This document shows, piece by piece, positions 29,500-39,217 of a DNA stretch of 64,000 nt. The notes under the pieces were generated by a model that did no database searches, was not told the DNA's origin, and was given only the letters and a program-made list of their open reading frames with translations. The first letter of the stretch is position 1, and every line of letters begins with the position of its first letter. Source of the stretch: Gimesia sp. (GTDB lineage: Bacteria; Planctomycetota; Planctomycetia; Planctomycetales; Planctomycetaceae); NCBI GenBank assembly GCA_002706765.1, contig PAJV01000037.1, forward strand, positions 62,001 through 126,000. Reading direction: 5' to 3'. The translations under genes and the position numbers were made by a program.

Positions 29500-30564
29500 T
29501 CAAAACAGCCATTGCTGGCCTTTACCTGTAGCAGGCGGTTTGAACTGTTCGTAATCTAAAGCCGGTAAGCGTCGATTCAAATCCAGCTTTTGACAGAAGA
29601 CCTTGAACAGGCTGCCGATCTGCTCGGCGATTTCCCCGGTGCCCCGCTGGCGGCTGCCGAATTCCGAGTTATTCAGCTTCCCGTCCCGCGTCTGGCGGAT
29701 GCGGCTCAGCACCCGTTCCTTCCGCGCGGGCTGTGTTCGTTCCAGCCATTCCTCAAACACCGGTTTCACCGTCAGAGGCAGACGCAGCAGAATGTAACTG
29801 GCTGACATCGCACCCGCCTCTTTCGCAGCTTTGAGAATCTCAGGCACTTCGTGATCGTTCAAACCGGGAATAATCGGTGCGACCATCACCTTGACTGGCA
29901 CACCCGCCGCCGACAGTTCGCGAACCGCCCGCAGTCGCGCCGCCGGGATGCTTGTCCGCGGCTCCATCTCACGTGCCAGTTGCGGGTCGAGCGTCGTGAT
30001 CGACAGACTCACGTGTACCAGCGATCGCTGTGCCATTGATTTCAGCAGATCCCGGTCCCGCACGACGAGCGCATTTTTCGTGACGATGCCGATCGGCTGA
30101 TTTGCTTCGGACGCCACTTCCAGGCACTGACGCGTCAACTGAAACTCACGTTCGGCCGGCTGGTAACAGTCGGTGATCCCGGAAAACGCGATCAGTTCCG
30201 GCTGCCAGTCGCTACGGCTCAGAAAATTGCGAAACAGTTTCGGTGCATCATGCTTGACCATGATTTTCGTTTCAAAGTCGAGCCCGGCATTGTATCCCAG
30301 ATATTCATGAAAAGGCCGGGCATAACAGTACACGCCCCCTAACCTATCACCAAATTTCATCATCCATTGGTCAAAAGTCCCTTCATGGGGATACTTTATG
30401 CCATTTGGTGATTCTTCTGATTCCTTCTGTCTGGCGGTTGGTACAGAAGAGGGGGTGCGAAGGGCGAGAAATTGTGGCTTAGAATTCGAATAAGAGGAAC
30501 TGTCATATTCTGAAATTACCACAATCACCTCACTGAGGGTTTCTAAAATCGTTCTGGTTGCCAA
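29500..30564 (-). pseudogene. radical SAM protein (PA0069/Rv2578c family), N-terminal half replaced
   Basis: From residue 76 on, the protein matches this family: VYCYARPFHEYLGYNAGLDFETKI, ITDCYQPAEREFQLTR and GLNDHEVPEIL, down to a normal C-terminus. The family motif NPYRGCEHGCxYCYARP should supply three cysteines for the [4Fe-4S] cluster, but only the last (C80) remains. Upstream of about 30335 the sequence becomes unrelated and AT-rich (KYPHEGTFDQWMMKFGDRLG). The conserved part is GC-rich like the core. The gene has therefore been cut by a rearrangement, and the open frame to 30564 is probably chance. Almost certainly inactive as a radical SAM enzyme. Confidence 0.8.
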
Positions 30565-30698
30565 TGAATATCTGGGGGGCAGGAAAATCCTCTACATCCG
30601 TAATTGTTTGAATATAAACCGCAATAGTCGGAGCCGTCCGAAAACTCCTAATCCTCTCTAATTATAACAATCCTGCTCTTGTATCCGTTCTGCCATTA

Positions 30699-31409
30699 CT
30701 AAAATCCATCCTTCCAGCAGACAGAAGGAAGTGAGGGCGGTGTTTCTACTCCGTAGTCCTCTTGTGGAGTTTCCTGCCAATCCTCTATATCTATAAAATT
30801 GATTTCAGCGACGATACCTTCTTCGGAATATCTGCCCCCAACATAACTCAAGGTTAACCTTTCTCGTAAATCCGTATCGAGTGTTACTGATTCCCAACCG
30901 TCAATGAATTTGAAATGCATTCGCCCAAAATGACGATCGTAATCATCGTCTGTGATTGAACTCAAATCTGCATCAACTTCTAATTTTAGACCAGTTTCTA
31001 CGACAGTCACTCGAATTTTTCCCGTAAGGTTAAGGCACCAATAATAACGGAGATATTCCAACATTTCTCTCAGAGCTTTACATATACATATCGTTTCAAG
31101 CCTAATAGCTTCGCTATCATTTGTAAAATCAAGATGTCTGTCCTCTACGAATACTTGTATGTTGGATTTACCATCCTGATCAAACGGTTGCCATATATCA
31201 AATAGTTGTGCCTCATCATTCTCCAAGGATTCCCACAGCAGCTTCAAGTACTCATATGACTGCTTTCTATTTTCATAGACAAATGGATCAATATCTATCA
31301 TGACCCCCTTATCAATCAATTCAACGGATAAGCAATCTTTTGGAAGACGATCCTCTAAGTCATAATTATATACATGAATAGAGTCAGTATCGATTAATTC
31401 AGAAATCAA
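30699..31409 (-). CDS. acidic protein of unknown function
   Basis: 236 residues, AT-rich, acidic, without signal peptide or membrane helices. I recognise no domain; composition and length resemble immunity-type proteins of accessory regions. The only start is a TTG at 31409 without a clear ribosome binding site, 5 nt after the stop of the truncated kinase gene, so it may rely on translational coupling or be the remainder of a larger gene. An internal ATG at MIDIDPFVYENRK is an alternative. Confidence 0.5.
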   Translation of the reverse strand: MISELIDTDSIHVYNYDLEDRLPKDCLSVELIDKGVMIDIDPFVYENRKQSYEYLKLLWESLENDEAQLFDIWQPFDQDGKSNIQVFVEDRHLDFTNDSEAIRLETICICKALREMLEYLRYYWCLNLTGKIRVTVVETGLKLEVDADLSSITDDDYDRHFGRMHFKFIDGWESVTLDTDLRERLTLSYVGGRYSEEGIVAEINFIDIEDWQETPQEDYGVETPPSLPSVCWKDGF

Positions 31410-31414
31410 GTGAG

Positions 31415-32647
31415 CTATGGATCAGGCTTGATCCATGCTTCGAGGGTGACTGGTAGCGTCCGCTGCACGTTGGTGACGATCCTTGTCCGACCCTCAAAGT
31501 GCAAAACACCATCTCGGATCAGTTCGTGTTCAGATCGACTAGAGGAGAAAACGAGTCCTGCGATCAGTGCGACAACCGCAACGAGTCCGAAAATCGCCCA
31601 TGGCCATCTTCGACGATCTGGCTTCGCTGTACTGAGCCAAGATCGAAGGACATTCGCCAGTTCCAACGCCGTTTGATGACGATCACCGGGATGCTTTGCC
31701 AATGCCTTCACACAAATCGTGTCGAGTGCTTCAGGAAGCGACGGATCAACATCCCGGAGTCGCTTCGGTTGGCGGAAAAGAATCTGCTCTCGTAACTCCT
31801 GCTTATCTTTGGCTGGGAACGGTGACTCACCGGTGAGAAGTTCGAAAAGCACGACACCAAGTGCATGAACGTCGCACCTGCCATCAAGAAGCTGAACTTC
31901 ATTCGAAATCTGTTCTGGCGACATATAAGCAAGTGTGCCAGAAGACAAGGCTCGTCCTTTTTCTAACTCGTCAAGTGTGCAAGCTACGCCGAAGTCAGCG
32001 ATCAACGGTTTGCCATTCGAATCAATCAAAATGTTCTCTGGTTTGATATCTCGATGGAAGCAGCCTTTTTCGTGTGCGTAGTGTAGTGACTCTGCGACGG
32101 TTGCTATGATTTCGACCGACTCTCGTATTGATAATTTCTTCTTGCGTATGAGATCAGCGAGGCTCTCACCTTCGACGAGTTCGAAGACCAGAAAGACTCG
32201 CCCCTCATGTTCCCCGCAATCATGAACAGCAATGATCCCCGGATGTTTCAACCGAGCAACCCGTCTCGCCTCGTCCAGAAGCAGGTCGCACGAAGTTCTG
32301 TGATGACCAATCTTCACAGCGACGGGGCGTTGCAGCTTCAGATCGTGTGCTCGATAGACCTGCCCATATCCACCCGATCCCAAAAGTGAATCAAGTCGAT
32401 ATCGATCCGCTAACACAGAACCGGAAATGTCCTTAGTTGATTGATCTCGTTGATCGGTCAGAGGACGAGCTGGATCTTTCGTTGTCCACGCAGTTGTCTT
32501 CAGACTCTCAATTTTCTCCTGAAGGAAAGTTGTAAGGTGAGGACATTCGGTGCAGAGTTCTTCTGCTGGGATGTCTTTACCTTGCTCAAAAGCATCCTCC
32601 CACTGCACGAGCAAATCGGCGATCAAGTCGTTATCTTCATCAATCAA
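31415..32647 (-). CDS. membrane Ser/Thr protein kinase, truncated in its extracellular LamG-like domain
   Basis: 410 residues. The kinase domain (about 83-345) is intact: glycine loop [18 protein letters not shown] lysine, catalytic [15 protein letters not shown] and MSPEQ. One membrane helix follows ([18 protein letters not shown]), then [10 protein letters not shown] and [10 protein letters not shown], the first 30 residues of a concanavalin/LamG-like domain that stops abruptly with TAG. Planctomycete kinases of this type normally carry a much longer C-terminus, so the 3' end has been lost. The TTG start at 32647 overlaps the sigma gene by 8 nt, with GGGGGGA upstream. Confidence 0.82.
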   Translation of the reverse strand: MIDEDNDLIADLLVQWEDAFEQGKDIPAEELCTECPHLTTFLQEKIESLKTTAWTTKDPARPLTDQRDQSTKDISGSVLADRYRLDSLLGSGGYGQVYRAHDLKLQRPVAVKIGHHRTSCDLLLDEARRVARLKHPGIIAVHDCGEHEGRVFLVFELVEGESLADLIRKKKLSIRESVEIIATVAESLHYAHEKGCFHRDIKPENILIDSNGKPLIADFGVACTLDELEKGRALSSGTLAYMSPEQISNEVQLLDGRCDVHALGVVLFELLTGESPFPAKDKQELREQILFRQPKRLRDVDPSLPEALDTICVKALAKHPGDRHQTALELANVLRSWLSTAKPDRRRWPWAIFGLVAVVALIAGLVFSSSRSEHELIRDGVLHFEGRTRIVTNVQRTLPVTLEAWIKPDP

Positions 32648-33245
32648 GATCGAGTCCCCCCGAGTTCTGGTCTTTGAGAAGCAGACGAGCAGACACCCAA
32701 CGACGCTTCAATGTGGCCAGAGAGACACCAAGAACACGAGCAGCATCTGATTGATTGAGACCGTCGTACCAGAGCAGACTGACGACTTCTTTCTCCGTGT
32801 CAGGCAGAGCTTCGACCGCTTCGTGAAATTCGGTCCAAGCAGTCAATGACTCCGGCTCGAACGGATCTTCACATCTTTCTGATGCATTGCCGCCATCACT
32901 ATCGTGCTTCGTGCCGATTCCTTGCGGTCCGTATTGAGAACGAGCCAGATCTATCAGTTCACGGCGTATTTGAGTTGCCGCCAGTCCATAGAACTTTCGG
33001 ACAGATTCCGGCTGCACTGAAGCCAATGCTCGATGCAGCCGCAAGAGGCTGGCTTGCAACACATCATCCGTATCGGACCATCTCTTCACATGTCCATAAC
33101 TCTTGAGCATCCGTCTCGCCATAATCCGCAGTCGTTGACAGCAAAGCTCAACAATGGTTTGTCTCGATTCAGTACGCCCTCCACTGAGAAGCCGCAGTTC
33201 GTTTTGTAAATCAGTTGTTAATCCCAACTCGCCACTCCTGATCAC
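32640..33245 (-). CDS. ECF-type RNA polymerase sigma factor
   Basis: Up to 201 residues. Sigma-2 region: [16 protein letters not shown] and [19 protein letters not shown]. Sigma-4 region: [42 protein letters not shown]. This belongs to the planctomycete ECF group that is paired with Ser/Thr kinases, which fits the overlapping kinase gene. The first start is GTG at 33245; a TTG at 33227 with AGGAG 7 nt upstream may be the true start. Stop and kinase start overlap by 8 nt, so the two are translationally coupled. Confidence 0.85.
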   Translation of the reverse strand: MIRSGELGLTTDLQNELRLLSGGRTESRQTIVELCCQRLRIMARRMLKSYGHVKRWSDTDDVLQASLLRLHRALASVQPESVRKFYGLAATQIRRELIDLARSQYGPQGIGTKHDSDGGNASERCEDPFEPESLTAWTEFHEAVEALPDTEKEVVSLLWYDGLNQSDAARVLGVSLATLKRRWVSARLLLKDQNSGGLDLD

Positions 33246-33556
33246 GGTGCATTATGCAAACCGTGTTTAACGGACCCGGTTTGGTCCGCCTCCATCAAGG
33301 AGGGCGAGTGTGAAAGCATAAATAGCTCAATATTTTGCCTATTAGACGATCTCCAAGAATATTTCTGCATAAGTTCAAGAATTTACATGTAGAATCTCTT
33401 ATTCGAATGAGCTATCCACCTTTCGATTCTCGCTTACACCAGTAGAGCCGATATGTGCAGTAAATATTGAGATCTAAGAACGATTCGGACCATGCGAGAC
33501 AGTCATTCACTTAGATCCCACAGATTTACTCCCAAAGCCAAAAAGAAAGTGAAAAC
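33246..33556. promoter_or_regulatory. intergenic region with inverted repeats in the sigma-factor leader
   Basis: Two overlapping inverted repeats lie at 33259-33288: AAACCG/CGGTTT and CGGACC/GGTCCG. The GGACC of the sigma-factor strand is about 38 nt upstream of the start at 33245, similar to the leaders of the mobile module at 38-44 kb. The rest is AT-rich promoter-like sequence between divergent genes. Confidence 0.35.
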
Positions 33557-34267
33557 GTGACTGATCAATGGCATATAAAAAGAGCTAATAAGGAACATGG
33601 TCCAGTCTCAGGAGAACAGCTTCGAAATCTTGCAAGCACCGGTAAATTACGACCAACTGACTATGTAAAAAAAGTTGAATCAGACGATTGGAAGCAGGCA
33701 AGCTCCATTTCAGGACTGTTTACGAAACCTGAAATGCGAACAACACCTCCTAAACTTCCCCCATCACAGCTAACGATTGTGAGGAAGCCTCAACTAACAA
33801 TTACAGAACCGAACGCAGAACGGAAACGCTGGTCGCTCAAAGGGATTGTGGGTTTAGGGATAGTTTGTTTTGGATTCTTCATTCTTTGTGCAGGAATTTT
33901 CGGAGGTAATGCCGGCTCCAGACCTGAAACAATTACCGCAGAGAGTCAAACAGGCATCACGGAGAATCGCACAAACAACACGGAGAAGAGAGAATCCAAG
34001 GGATTTGCTCCACCGCTAGATTCCGTAACCATATCTCGACTCCGAAAAGGAATGGTTAAATCGAATGTACGACGAATTGTTGGTGGTAAGCCTCAGCATG
34101 AGCAGATAAATCGTCTTGAGGGCTACCCTGATAAATCGGTGTTCCCATTTCAGCATGTCCAAGAGTATCTCGTCGAGGATGATGTAGATTCTCGCATCAT
34201 CTTACTTTATGAGGTGGGTAGTAGCACAAATCCACTCTTAGAGTCGATAATGAGACTCAAGAAATAA
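33557..34267 (+). CDS. GYF_2-domain membrane protein
   Basis: 236 residues from a GTG at 33557. Residues 4-55 are a GYF_2 (DUF4339) domain (WHIKRANKEHGPVSGEQLRNLASTG, DDWKQASSI), a proline-peptide-binding type fold. One membrane helix follows (GIVGLGIVCFGFFILCAGIF), then an outside domain of about 100 residues with a SmpA/BamE-like look (TISRLRKGMVKSNVRRIVGGKP), which is a guess. Followed by a second GYF_2 gene in the same direction. Confidence 0.7.
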   Translation: MTDQWHIKRANKEHGPVSGEQLRNLASTGKLRPTDYVKKVESDDWKQASSISGLFTKPEMRTTPPKLPPSQLTIVRKPQLTITEPNAERKRWSLKGIVGLGIVCFGFFILCAGIFGGNAGSRPETITAESQTGITENRTNNTEKRESKGFAPPLDSVTISRLRKGMVKSNVRRIVGGKPQHEQINRLEGYPDKSVFPFQHVQEYLVEDDVDSRIILLYEVGSSTNPLLESIMRLKK

Positions 34268-34513
34268 GCGACCGGAACATTTCTAAATGACAAGTTTCAA
34301 TAGGTCCGTTTAGTAAAGAGTGATGAGAAGTTCCCCAGAAGTATTGGACGTTGGGATCAGGTTATTCTGCCTGTGTGATTACCAACAGACAAAGCAATCA
34401 TGTCCACCAGAAATATCGATGGTGTAAATCAAATTAGAGTAAAATGCTTTTCTGGGAATTGGACCAGCTTGCCAGCCATTCATTAACGATTGTCAAAACG
34501 AATTGAGGGGATT

Positions 34514-35878
34514 ATGAGAGGTCAGGCTCCTGAGTCAAAAAAAGTTCAACGATGGTTTGTGCGGCGTGATGACAAAGAAATTGGTCCTTTCTCGTCGAAA
34601 CAGATTCGGTCAATGGCCAGAGACGGGAGGATTACACTTGAAGACCTGTTGCGAACGGAAGACTCAACGAATTGGGTCAAAGCTAATACATTCAATAAGC
34701 TGTTCGCCACCGAGCAGAAGGAAGAAAATCGAGCCACATCCACATCGCCCCCCATTTCTGAATTAAACACAGACAAAAAACGTGGAGAAAGATCCGGTTC
34801 TCCCAAAATCGCACTTGGAATATTCCTATTACTGTTAGCTCTATCTACGATCAAACTGCTAACCAACAATGGAGCAAGCATCGACTCTTCATCTATTTCT
34901 AATAATGCCACAGTCGATTCGGATACTTCTCAGTTATCTAAAGCAACAGAATCTGACTGGTACAGAGAGGAAAAATGGGGATTAGTCGGGCGAAATGGTG
35001 ATGTGATTGTTCCGTACAATTTAGATGACCTATGGGATATATCCAGTGGCTATGCCATATTCAAGGAGAATGGAAAATATGGATTGTTAGACAAGAGTGG
35101 AAAGATCGTAACTAAAGCAACGTATGAAAGTGGCAAAGATGTGCCACTGGAAAAAGGTGGGGTTACACATTGGTATGAAAAGTTTAGCAATTTAGAAAAG
35201 AAGTATCTCGACAGTGGTGGAATGTTACAAGCTTATGACGACAAGAGAGGGATTGCACTTGTAAGAGGCATTTTGAGTGGAGAGTGGAATCTGATCAGTG
35301 AACCTGACAAAGTTATTGCACGCTTGCCTAAGAGCTATGCGTTCCGGGATATGAAGTTTGATGCTCATGGTTGGATTCGTTTTTCAACGAATGACTCAAC
35401 CCCCGGATATGGCATGGGAGATACGAAAGGTCAAATAGTCATTCGACCAAAATACGGAATGCTATCTGTTTTCTCAGATGGTCTCGCAGCAGCCGAAGCT
35501 CTACCAAACTTTGAGCAATTTGAACCAAATAATAAACCGATTTATAAGGTGGGTTATATTGATCAATCTGAGCAGTGGAAAATTGAACCAAAATGGCGAT
35601 CTGTCGCCCCCTTTTCTGAGGGCCTTGCAGGCGTTCAAGACACAGATACTGAAAAATGGGGGTTTATCGACACATCTGGAAACCTCGTTATTGATTATCA
35701 ATTTGATCAGATTGATTCATTTTTCTTTAGTGAAAGAGGAGCATTTGTAGAAGGACGTGCTGGTGTATGTATTGATAAAAAATGGGGATTCATTGATAAA
35801 ACTGGGCATTGGATTTTAAAGCCTGAATTCAGAGAAATACAACCATTCGTAGGTGGAGTTGCAAGAGTTAAAAAATAA
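34514..35878 (+). CDS. GYF_2 domain plus WG-repeat membrane protein
   Basis: 454 residues from the ATG at 34514, chosen because GAGGGG lies 4 nt upstream; a TTG at 34490 is less likely. Order: GYF_2 domain (QRWFVRRDDKEIGPFSSKQIRSMARDG), linker, one membrane helix (KIALGIFLLLLALSTIKLL), then about six WG repeats (WGLVGRNGDVIVPY, YGLLDKSGKIV, WGFIDTSGNLVI, WGFIDKTGHWIL). WG repeats form beta-propeller or solenoid surfaces for binding. The function is unknown. The shared GYF_2-TM layout with the preceding gene points to duplication and exchange of the outside domain. Confidence 0.78.
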   Translation: MRGQAPESKKVQRWFVRRDDKEIGPFSSKQIRSMARDGRITLEDLLRTEDSTNWVKANTFNKLFATEQKEENRATSTSPPISELNTDKKRGERSGSPKIALGIFLLLLALSTIKLLTNNGASIDSSSISNNATVDSDTSQLSKATESDWYREEKWGLVGRNGDVIVPYNLDDLWDISSGYAIFKENGKYGLLDKSGKIVTKATYESGKDVPLEKGGVTHWYEKFSNLEKKYLDSGGMLQAYDDKRGIALVRGILSGEWNLISEPDKVIARLPKSYAFRDMKFDAHGWIRFSTNDSTPGYGMGDTKGQIVIRPKYGMLSVFSDGLAAAEALPNFEQFEPNNKPIYKVGYIDQSEQWKIEPKWRSVAPFSEGLAGVQDTDTEKWGFIDTSGNLVIDYQFDQIDSFFFSERGAFVEGRAGVCIDKKWGFIDKTGHWILKPEFREIQPFVGGVARVKK

Positions 35879-35915
35879 ATCGAAATTAGCGGCTTCCCAC
35901 TAGCACAGATTGATC

Positions 35916-36134
35916 ATGGAAGAGAACAATTCACCAGATAAAATCCCTCAAGAAATTCTAGGACGCCCTGTAATCGGTGAGTGCCCCGAATGTAAAGGGG
36001 AAGGATTGCTTTGGGTATTTGAGGGCGACGCTCACTGGGCAGATAGTTGTAAAAATTGTAACTGCATCGGATTTATATTGGACCTACCAGATAACTGGAA
36101 ACGCCAATCGAATGATTGTGACATTCCATTTTGA
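35916..36134 (+). CDS. small DnaJ-type zinc-finger-like protein
   Basis: 72 residues with two cysteine pairs, CPECKGEGL and CKNCNCIGF, in the spacing of a single DnaJ-type zinc knuckle (CxxCxGxG). No other domain. A TTG at 35910 is an alternative start. It lies 37 nt after the WG-repeat gene on the same strand and 24 nt before the next gene, so the cluster 34514-36605 may be one operon. Confidence 0.55.
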   Translation: MEENNSPDKIPQEILGRPVIGECPECKGEGLLWVFEGDAHWADSCKNCNCIGFILDLPDNWKRQSNDCDIPF

Positions 36135-36158
36135 ATTGGAAATGAAGGCTGCTAGACA

Positions 36159-36605
36159 ATGAACCGTCGTACTCCGCCATGGAAAATACAACTTCGATTA
36201 TTCCTCATCTGTCTTCCAATGGGATTGGTTTTTGCATTTTTATTCTCGAAATGGTTTTTCACTATCCTATTTAGTTTCTGTTTGACCGTTATAGTATTTT
36301 GGAATTTTATTCACTTCGTCTCAAATGGATTCCAATATCTTATTGATCCGGACGGCTACCGATTCATGAGATCAAGGGGATGCGATCCCTTTTATAACTC
36401 GATCGGATGGCCGCTCAATACAGATAGTGAAGAGGTCCGTTCGCAGGGGCTGCTAGTTCCAAATTGTGCTTGTCCGGGATGTCAGGAGCCAATTTACATC
36501 GACTGGAATCTAAATACCCAATGCTCTCGGTGTGGTTGCTGTTGGAACCAGAATAGATGGTGGACATGGAATGGAAATGAATGGGTGGCAATCAATTCAG
36601 AATGA
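36159..36605 (+). CDS. small membrane protein with C-terminal zinc ribbon
   Basis: 148 residues. Two membrane helices near the N-terminus (LFLICLPMGLVFAFLF and ILFSFCLTVIVFWNFIHF), then a cytoplasmic part with CACPGCQEPI and CSRCGCCW, a four-cysteine zinc ribbon followed by WNQNRWWTWNGNEW. GAAGG is about 10 nt before the ATG. Function unknown. Its 3' end overlaps the convergent HEAT-repeat gene by 9 nt. Confidence 0.6.
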   Translation: MNRRTPPWKIQLRLFLICLPMGLVFAFLFSKWFFTILFSFCLTVIVFWNFIHFVSNGFQYLIDPDGYRFMRSRGCDPFYNSIGWPLNTDSEEVRSQGLLVPNCACPGCQEPIYIDWNLNTQCSRCGCCWNQNRWWTWNGNEWVAINSE

Positions 36606-37334
36606 GTTGAGAAGTTTATTTATTTCTGATTCAAGTTCGTACGCTGTCCCACGGATTATTTCATTTTCTGATTCCTTCCACAGCCCAATGATTTTTCTTG
36701 CAGGAGCATCGTCACCTGTAATTTTTAAGTACGCATGAGATGCATCCCACTCGCATCCTTCTTCGTTGAGCAGTTCAGTAATGTAAGGAAGAAGTTTTAA
36801 GGCGTATCTCCCCGTCAATTCTATGTTCTCTAGAACAAGAGATTGGATGATAAAGTCATTGCCATTCAATTGATCAATTAGAAATGGAAGCATACCGTCA
36901 GTTTCGTCGGGATTTAATTTCAAAAGGGCAAGGGCTGCTTCGGTTGAAATATAAGGATCATCATTCAGCATGATGGATTTTAGACCATCTAGGATTTGGG
37001 CATGACTGATCTGCATAGCCGTCAGGAGATGAATTGTTGCCTGCCGTACTAATGAATCATTGTGAGTTAGGTGTTTCGTGATAAGAGGAATCGAGCTAAC
37101 GAATGAATCTTGCCCCCTTAATTCGACTTGCTTCTGCATAATTTCCAAAACCAATCGCACAACTCTTGGATCATTTGATTGTAATTCCTGAAGAAGAATC
37201 GGCAGGCATTCATCCCAATATGGACTACTAATTCTGCACCACAATTCTGAGACTGTATGTGGCGTAATGGGATTAGAAAATAGATGCAATAATTCTGGTA
37301 GTCGCTTTATGAAGCCCAGTTGTTTCTGTGACAT
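36597..37334 (-). CDS. HEAT-repeat protein
   Basis: 245 residues from the ATG at 37334, which has AGGAG 5 nt upstream. The sequence is a run of about six helical pairs of HEAT type (LPILLQELQSNDPRVVRLVLEIM, IPLITKHLTHNDSLVRQATIHLL, LKSIMLNDDPYISTEAALALLKL). Such solenoids bind other proteins; in accessory islands they are sometimes immunity proteins. No catalytic motif. Confidence 0.65.
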   Translation of the reverse strand: MSQKQLGFIKRLPELLHLFSNPITPHTVSELWCRISSPYWDECLPILLQELQSNDPRVVRLVLEIMQKQVELRGQDSFVSSIPLITKHLTHNDSLVRQATIHLLTAMQISHAQILDGLKSIMLNDDPYISTEAALALLKLNPDETDGMLPFLIDQLNGNDFIIQSLVLENIELTGRYALKLLPYITELLNEEGCEWDASHAYLKITGDDAPARKIIGLWKESENEIIRGTAYELESEINKLLNSF

Positions 37335-37436
37335 GATCACTCCTCTTCTGTGACCCACTCATCTCAGTAATTGACGTTGGGTTATGTGGACCAATTCAAT
37401 GGTTTATTTGTATCTATCCATTCAAGGAGTGAAATT

Positions 37437-37817
37437 ATGTCTGAGTGTTCGAATTGTGGCTGCTACGTTGATCAATCTACCGATTTTTGCCCCGTCTGCG
37501 GTAAACGAGACCCATCAGATTTTGCAGCCAATGTACTGTTTGCTTTTATATTACTGCTGGCTGCACTCTTTCTGGCTCCAGCTATCATCTGCATCTATCC
37601 ATTCAGTTTTAGTTTATGGAATGCAACCGAAAAAGCATTAACTTCAGGGGCGTCTTGGGCTGGTTCCTCCGCTTTCTGGGGCACACTCCTCTTGATATAT
37701 AAAAGCAACAATCCCCGTGCCTTCGACATGTTGACGAACCTTGGTATTTTTATGTGGCTACCCCTAATTTTCTTTAGTGGTTACAAACTGATAATGGGGG
37801 TGCTGTCTTTCTTCTGA
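37437..37817 (+). CDS. small zinc-ribbon membrane protein
   Basis: 126 residues from the ATG at 37437, with AAGGAG 7 nt upstream. An N-terminal zinc ribbon (CSNCGCYV, FCPVCGKRD) is followed by three hydrophobic segments (ANVLFAFILLLAALFLAPAI, WAGSSAFWGTLLLIY, FMWLPLIFFSGYKLI). Function unknown. It is divergent from the HEAT-repeat gene. Confidence 0.6.
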   Translation: MSECSNCGCYVDQSTDFCPVCGKRDPSDFAANVLFAFILLLAALFLAPAIICIYPFSFSLWNATEKALTSGASWAGSSAFWGTLLLIYKSNNPRAFDMLTNLGIFMWLPLIFFSGYKLIMGVLSFF

Positions 37818-38046
37818 TCTAGGATGTGCTCGATCCTATCCAAGAATTGAATATAATGCGGCGGCGATTTTTAAAATCGACTTTTCGCAAAGACTTCAAC
37901 TCCCCCACAGAATAATTCAAATTCCAGTATTAATAAAAATGTAACACGGCATCCACTAACGTGCCGGGGGCTATACTTAACATACAGAAAAGCGTGCTGG
38001 AATTGTTGTATTACTTTTTATGTAACATACATCCCCGCTCTGAGAA
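37818..38046. other. gene-free left border of the mobile module
   Basis: Contains a palindrome CGATTTT-T-AAAATCG (37865-37879), a short inverted repeat around ACGGCA/TGCCGG (near 37950-37970), and two copies of TAACATAC (near 37978 and 38022). It is AT-rich and lies where the GGTCC-rich module begins. Possible attachment or processing site; nothing proves it. Confidence 0.3.
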
Positions 38047-38080
38047 TGAGGTCCACCAGACTGATGTCTGGCAGACCTCA
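38047..38080 (-). terminator. hairpin downstream of the 38094 gene
   Basis: TGAGGTC-CA-CCAGAC-TGAT-GTCTGG-CA-GACCTCA: 7 and 6 bp arms around a symmetrical internal loop. It lies 14 nt after the stop of the minus-strand gene. The T-run is weak. Confidence 0.5.
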
Positions 38081-38093
38081 CGCCCCTTTCTGT

Positions 38094-38339
38094 TTATTCG
38101 GGAGACCAATCGAAGTAGAACCTTGGATTGTGCTGGAACTTCAGGCTCCCCTTGGTCCCATTTGATCGACGACGAACAATGATTAGTGGAGCCATGAAGC
38201 CAAGTGGTTCGAACTCCTCTTGCATCTCCTGAGTATCCCACACTTGTCCGTGTTTCTGCTCCAGATCTTCTCGGCTACCCGGTTCGTGGTTGATCTCTTT
38301 AACCATTTCACGACGAATAGATTCGGTTGCGTCTGACAT
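38094..38339 (-). CDS. small conserved accessory protein
   Basis: 81 residues with AGGAG 7 nt before the ATG at 38339. Charged N-terminus (SDATESIRREMVKEIN), then VWDTQEMQEEFEPLGFMAPLIIVRR and KGSLKFQHNPRFYFDW. It resembles a conserved family of plasmid/ICE small proteins of unknown function. GGACC lies 52 nt upstream of the start. Confidence 0.65.
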   Translation of the reverse strand: MSDATESIRREMVKEINHEPGSREDLEQKHGQVWDTQEMQEEFEPLGFMAPLIIVRRRSNGTKGSLKFQHNPRFYFDWSPE

Positions 38340-38399
38340 CTGTTTTCTCCTGTGATGAAAGTGAATTGTGTTTGACTTGTTGAATCAGTCGGGTCCAAA

Positions 38400-38693
38400 T
38401 CAGTATTCGTCAGGTAGCAAAATCGTAGTAGCGGATCGGTCGGCCTCTGTAATGATCCAGATCTTTGTACCGTCGTTGAGAAGATAACTGGAAAAAATTC
38501 TTCCCCCATTTTCCACAGCATCTAAGTTTGTTTGCTGATCCTCTCCGCAGAGTTCACCTTGATCGAGGACAACGTGTCTTTGGAGTAACTCCATCGGCGT
38601 CTGTCCATTCGACTCAAGTGCTTCGAGTGCCCCCGGTGTAGCAAGCACTTGAGCGAGCAGGAATCGAGGTTCTTTTTTGTTAGTAGCGACCAT
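38400..38693 (-). CDS. plasmid-related conserved protein
   Basis: 97 residues. ATPGALEALESNGQTPMELLQRH and IWIITEADRSATTILLPDEY are strongly conserved features of a small family common on plasmids and integrative elements, function unknown. AAGGAG lies 5 nt before the ATG at 38693. GGACC lies 45 nt upstream, and the leader contains a TTGTTGA-GGTA-TCAACAA hairpin. Confidence 0.7.
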   Translation of the reverse strand: MVATNKKEPRFLLAQVLATPGALEALESNGQTPMELLQRHVVLDQGELCGEDQQTNLDAVENGGRIFSSYLLNDGTKIWIITEADRSATTILLPDEY

Positions 38694-38772
38694 TGTTTCT
38701 CCTTAAGTTGAAGTGTTTTGTTGATACCTCAACAAGCCGGTCCGGTCACATCTACCAACCAAGACATAAACG

Positions 38773-38804
38773 AAAAGAGCCGAGACATCCGTGTCCCGGC
38801 TCTT
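38773..38804 (-). terminator. intrinsic terminator between two module genes
   Basis: On the minus strand AAGAGCCG-GGACA-CGGA-TGTCT-CGGCTCTT is followed by TT; 13 pairs with one G-U, loop CGGA. It lies 6 nt after the stop of the 135-residue gene (stop at 38810). Confidence 0.7.
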
Positions 38805-38809
38805 CAATA

Positions 38810-39213
<404 letters not shown>

Positions 39214-39217
<4 letters not shown>

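Noticed and set aside
38205-38225. GGTTCGAACTCC as a T-loop of a tRNA
   Set aside because: No acceptor, D or anticodon arms around it; it lies within a coding gene. No tRNA or rRNA was recognised anywhere in the window.
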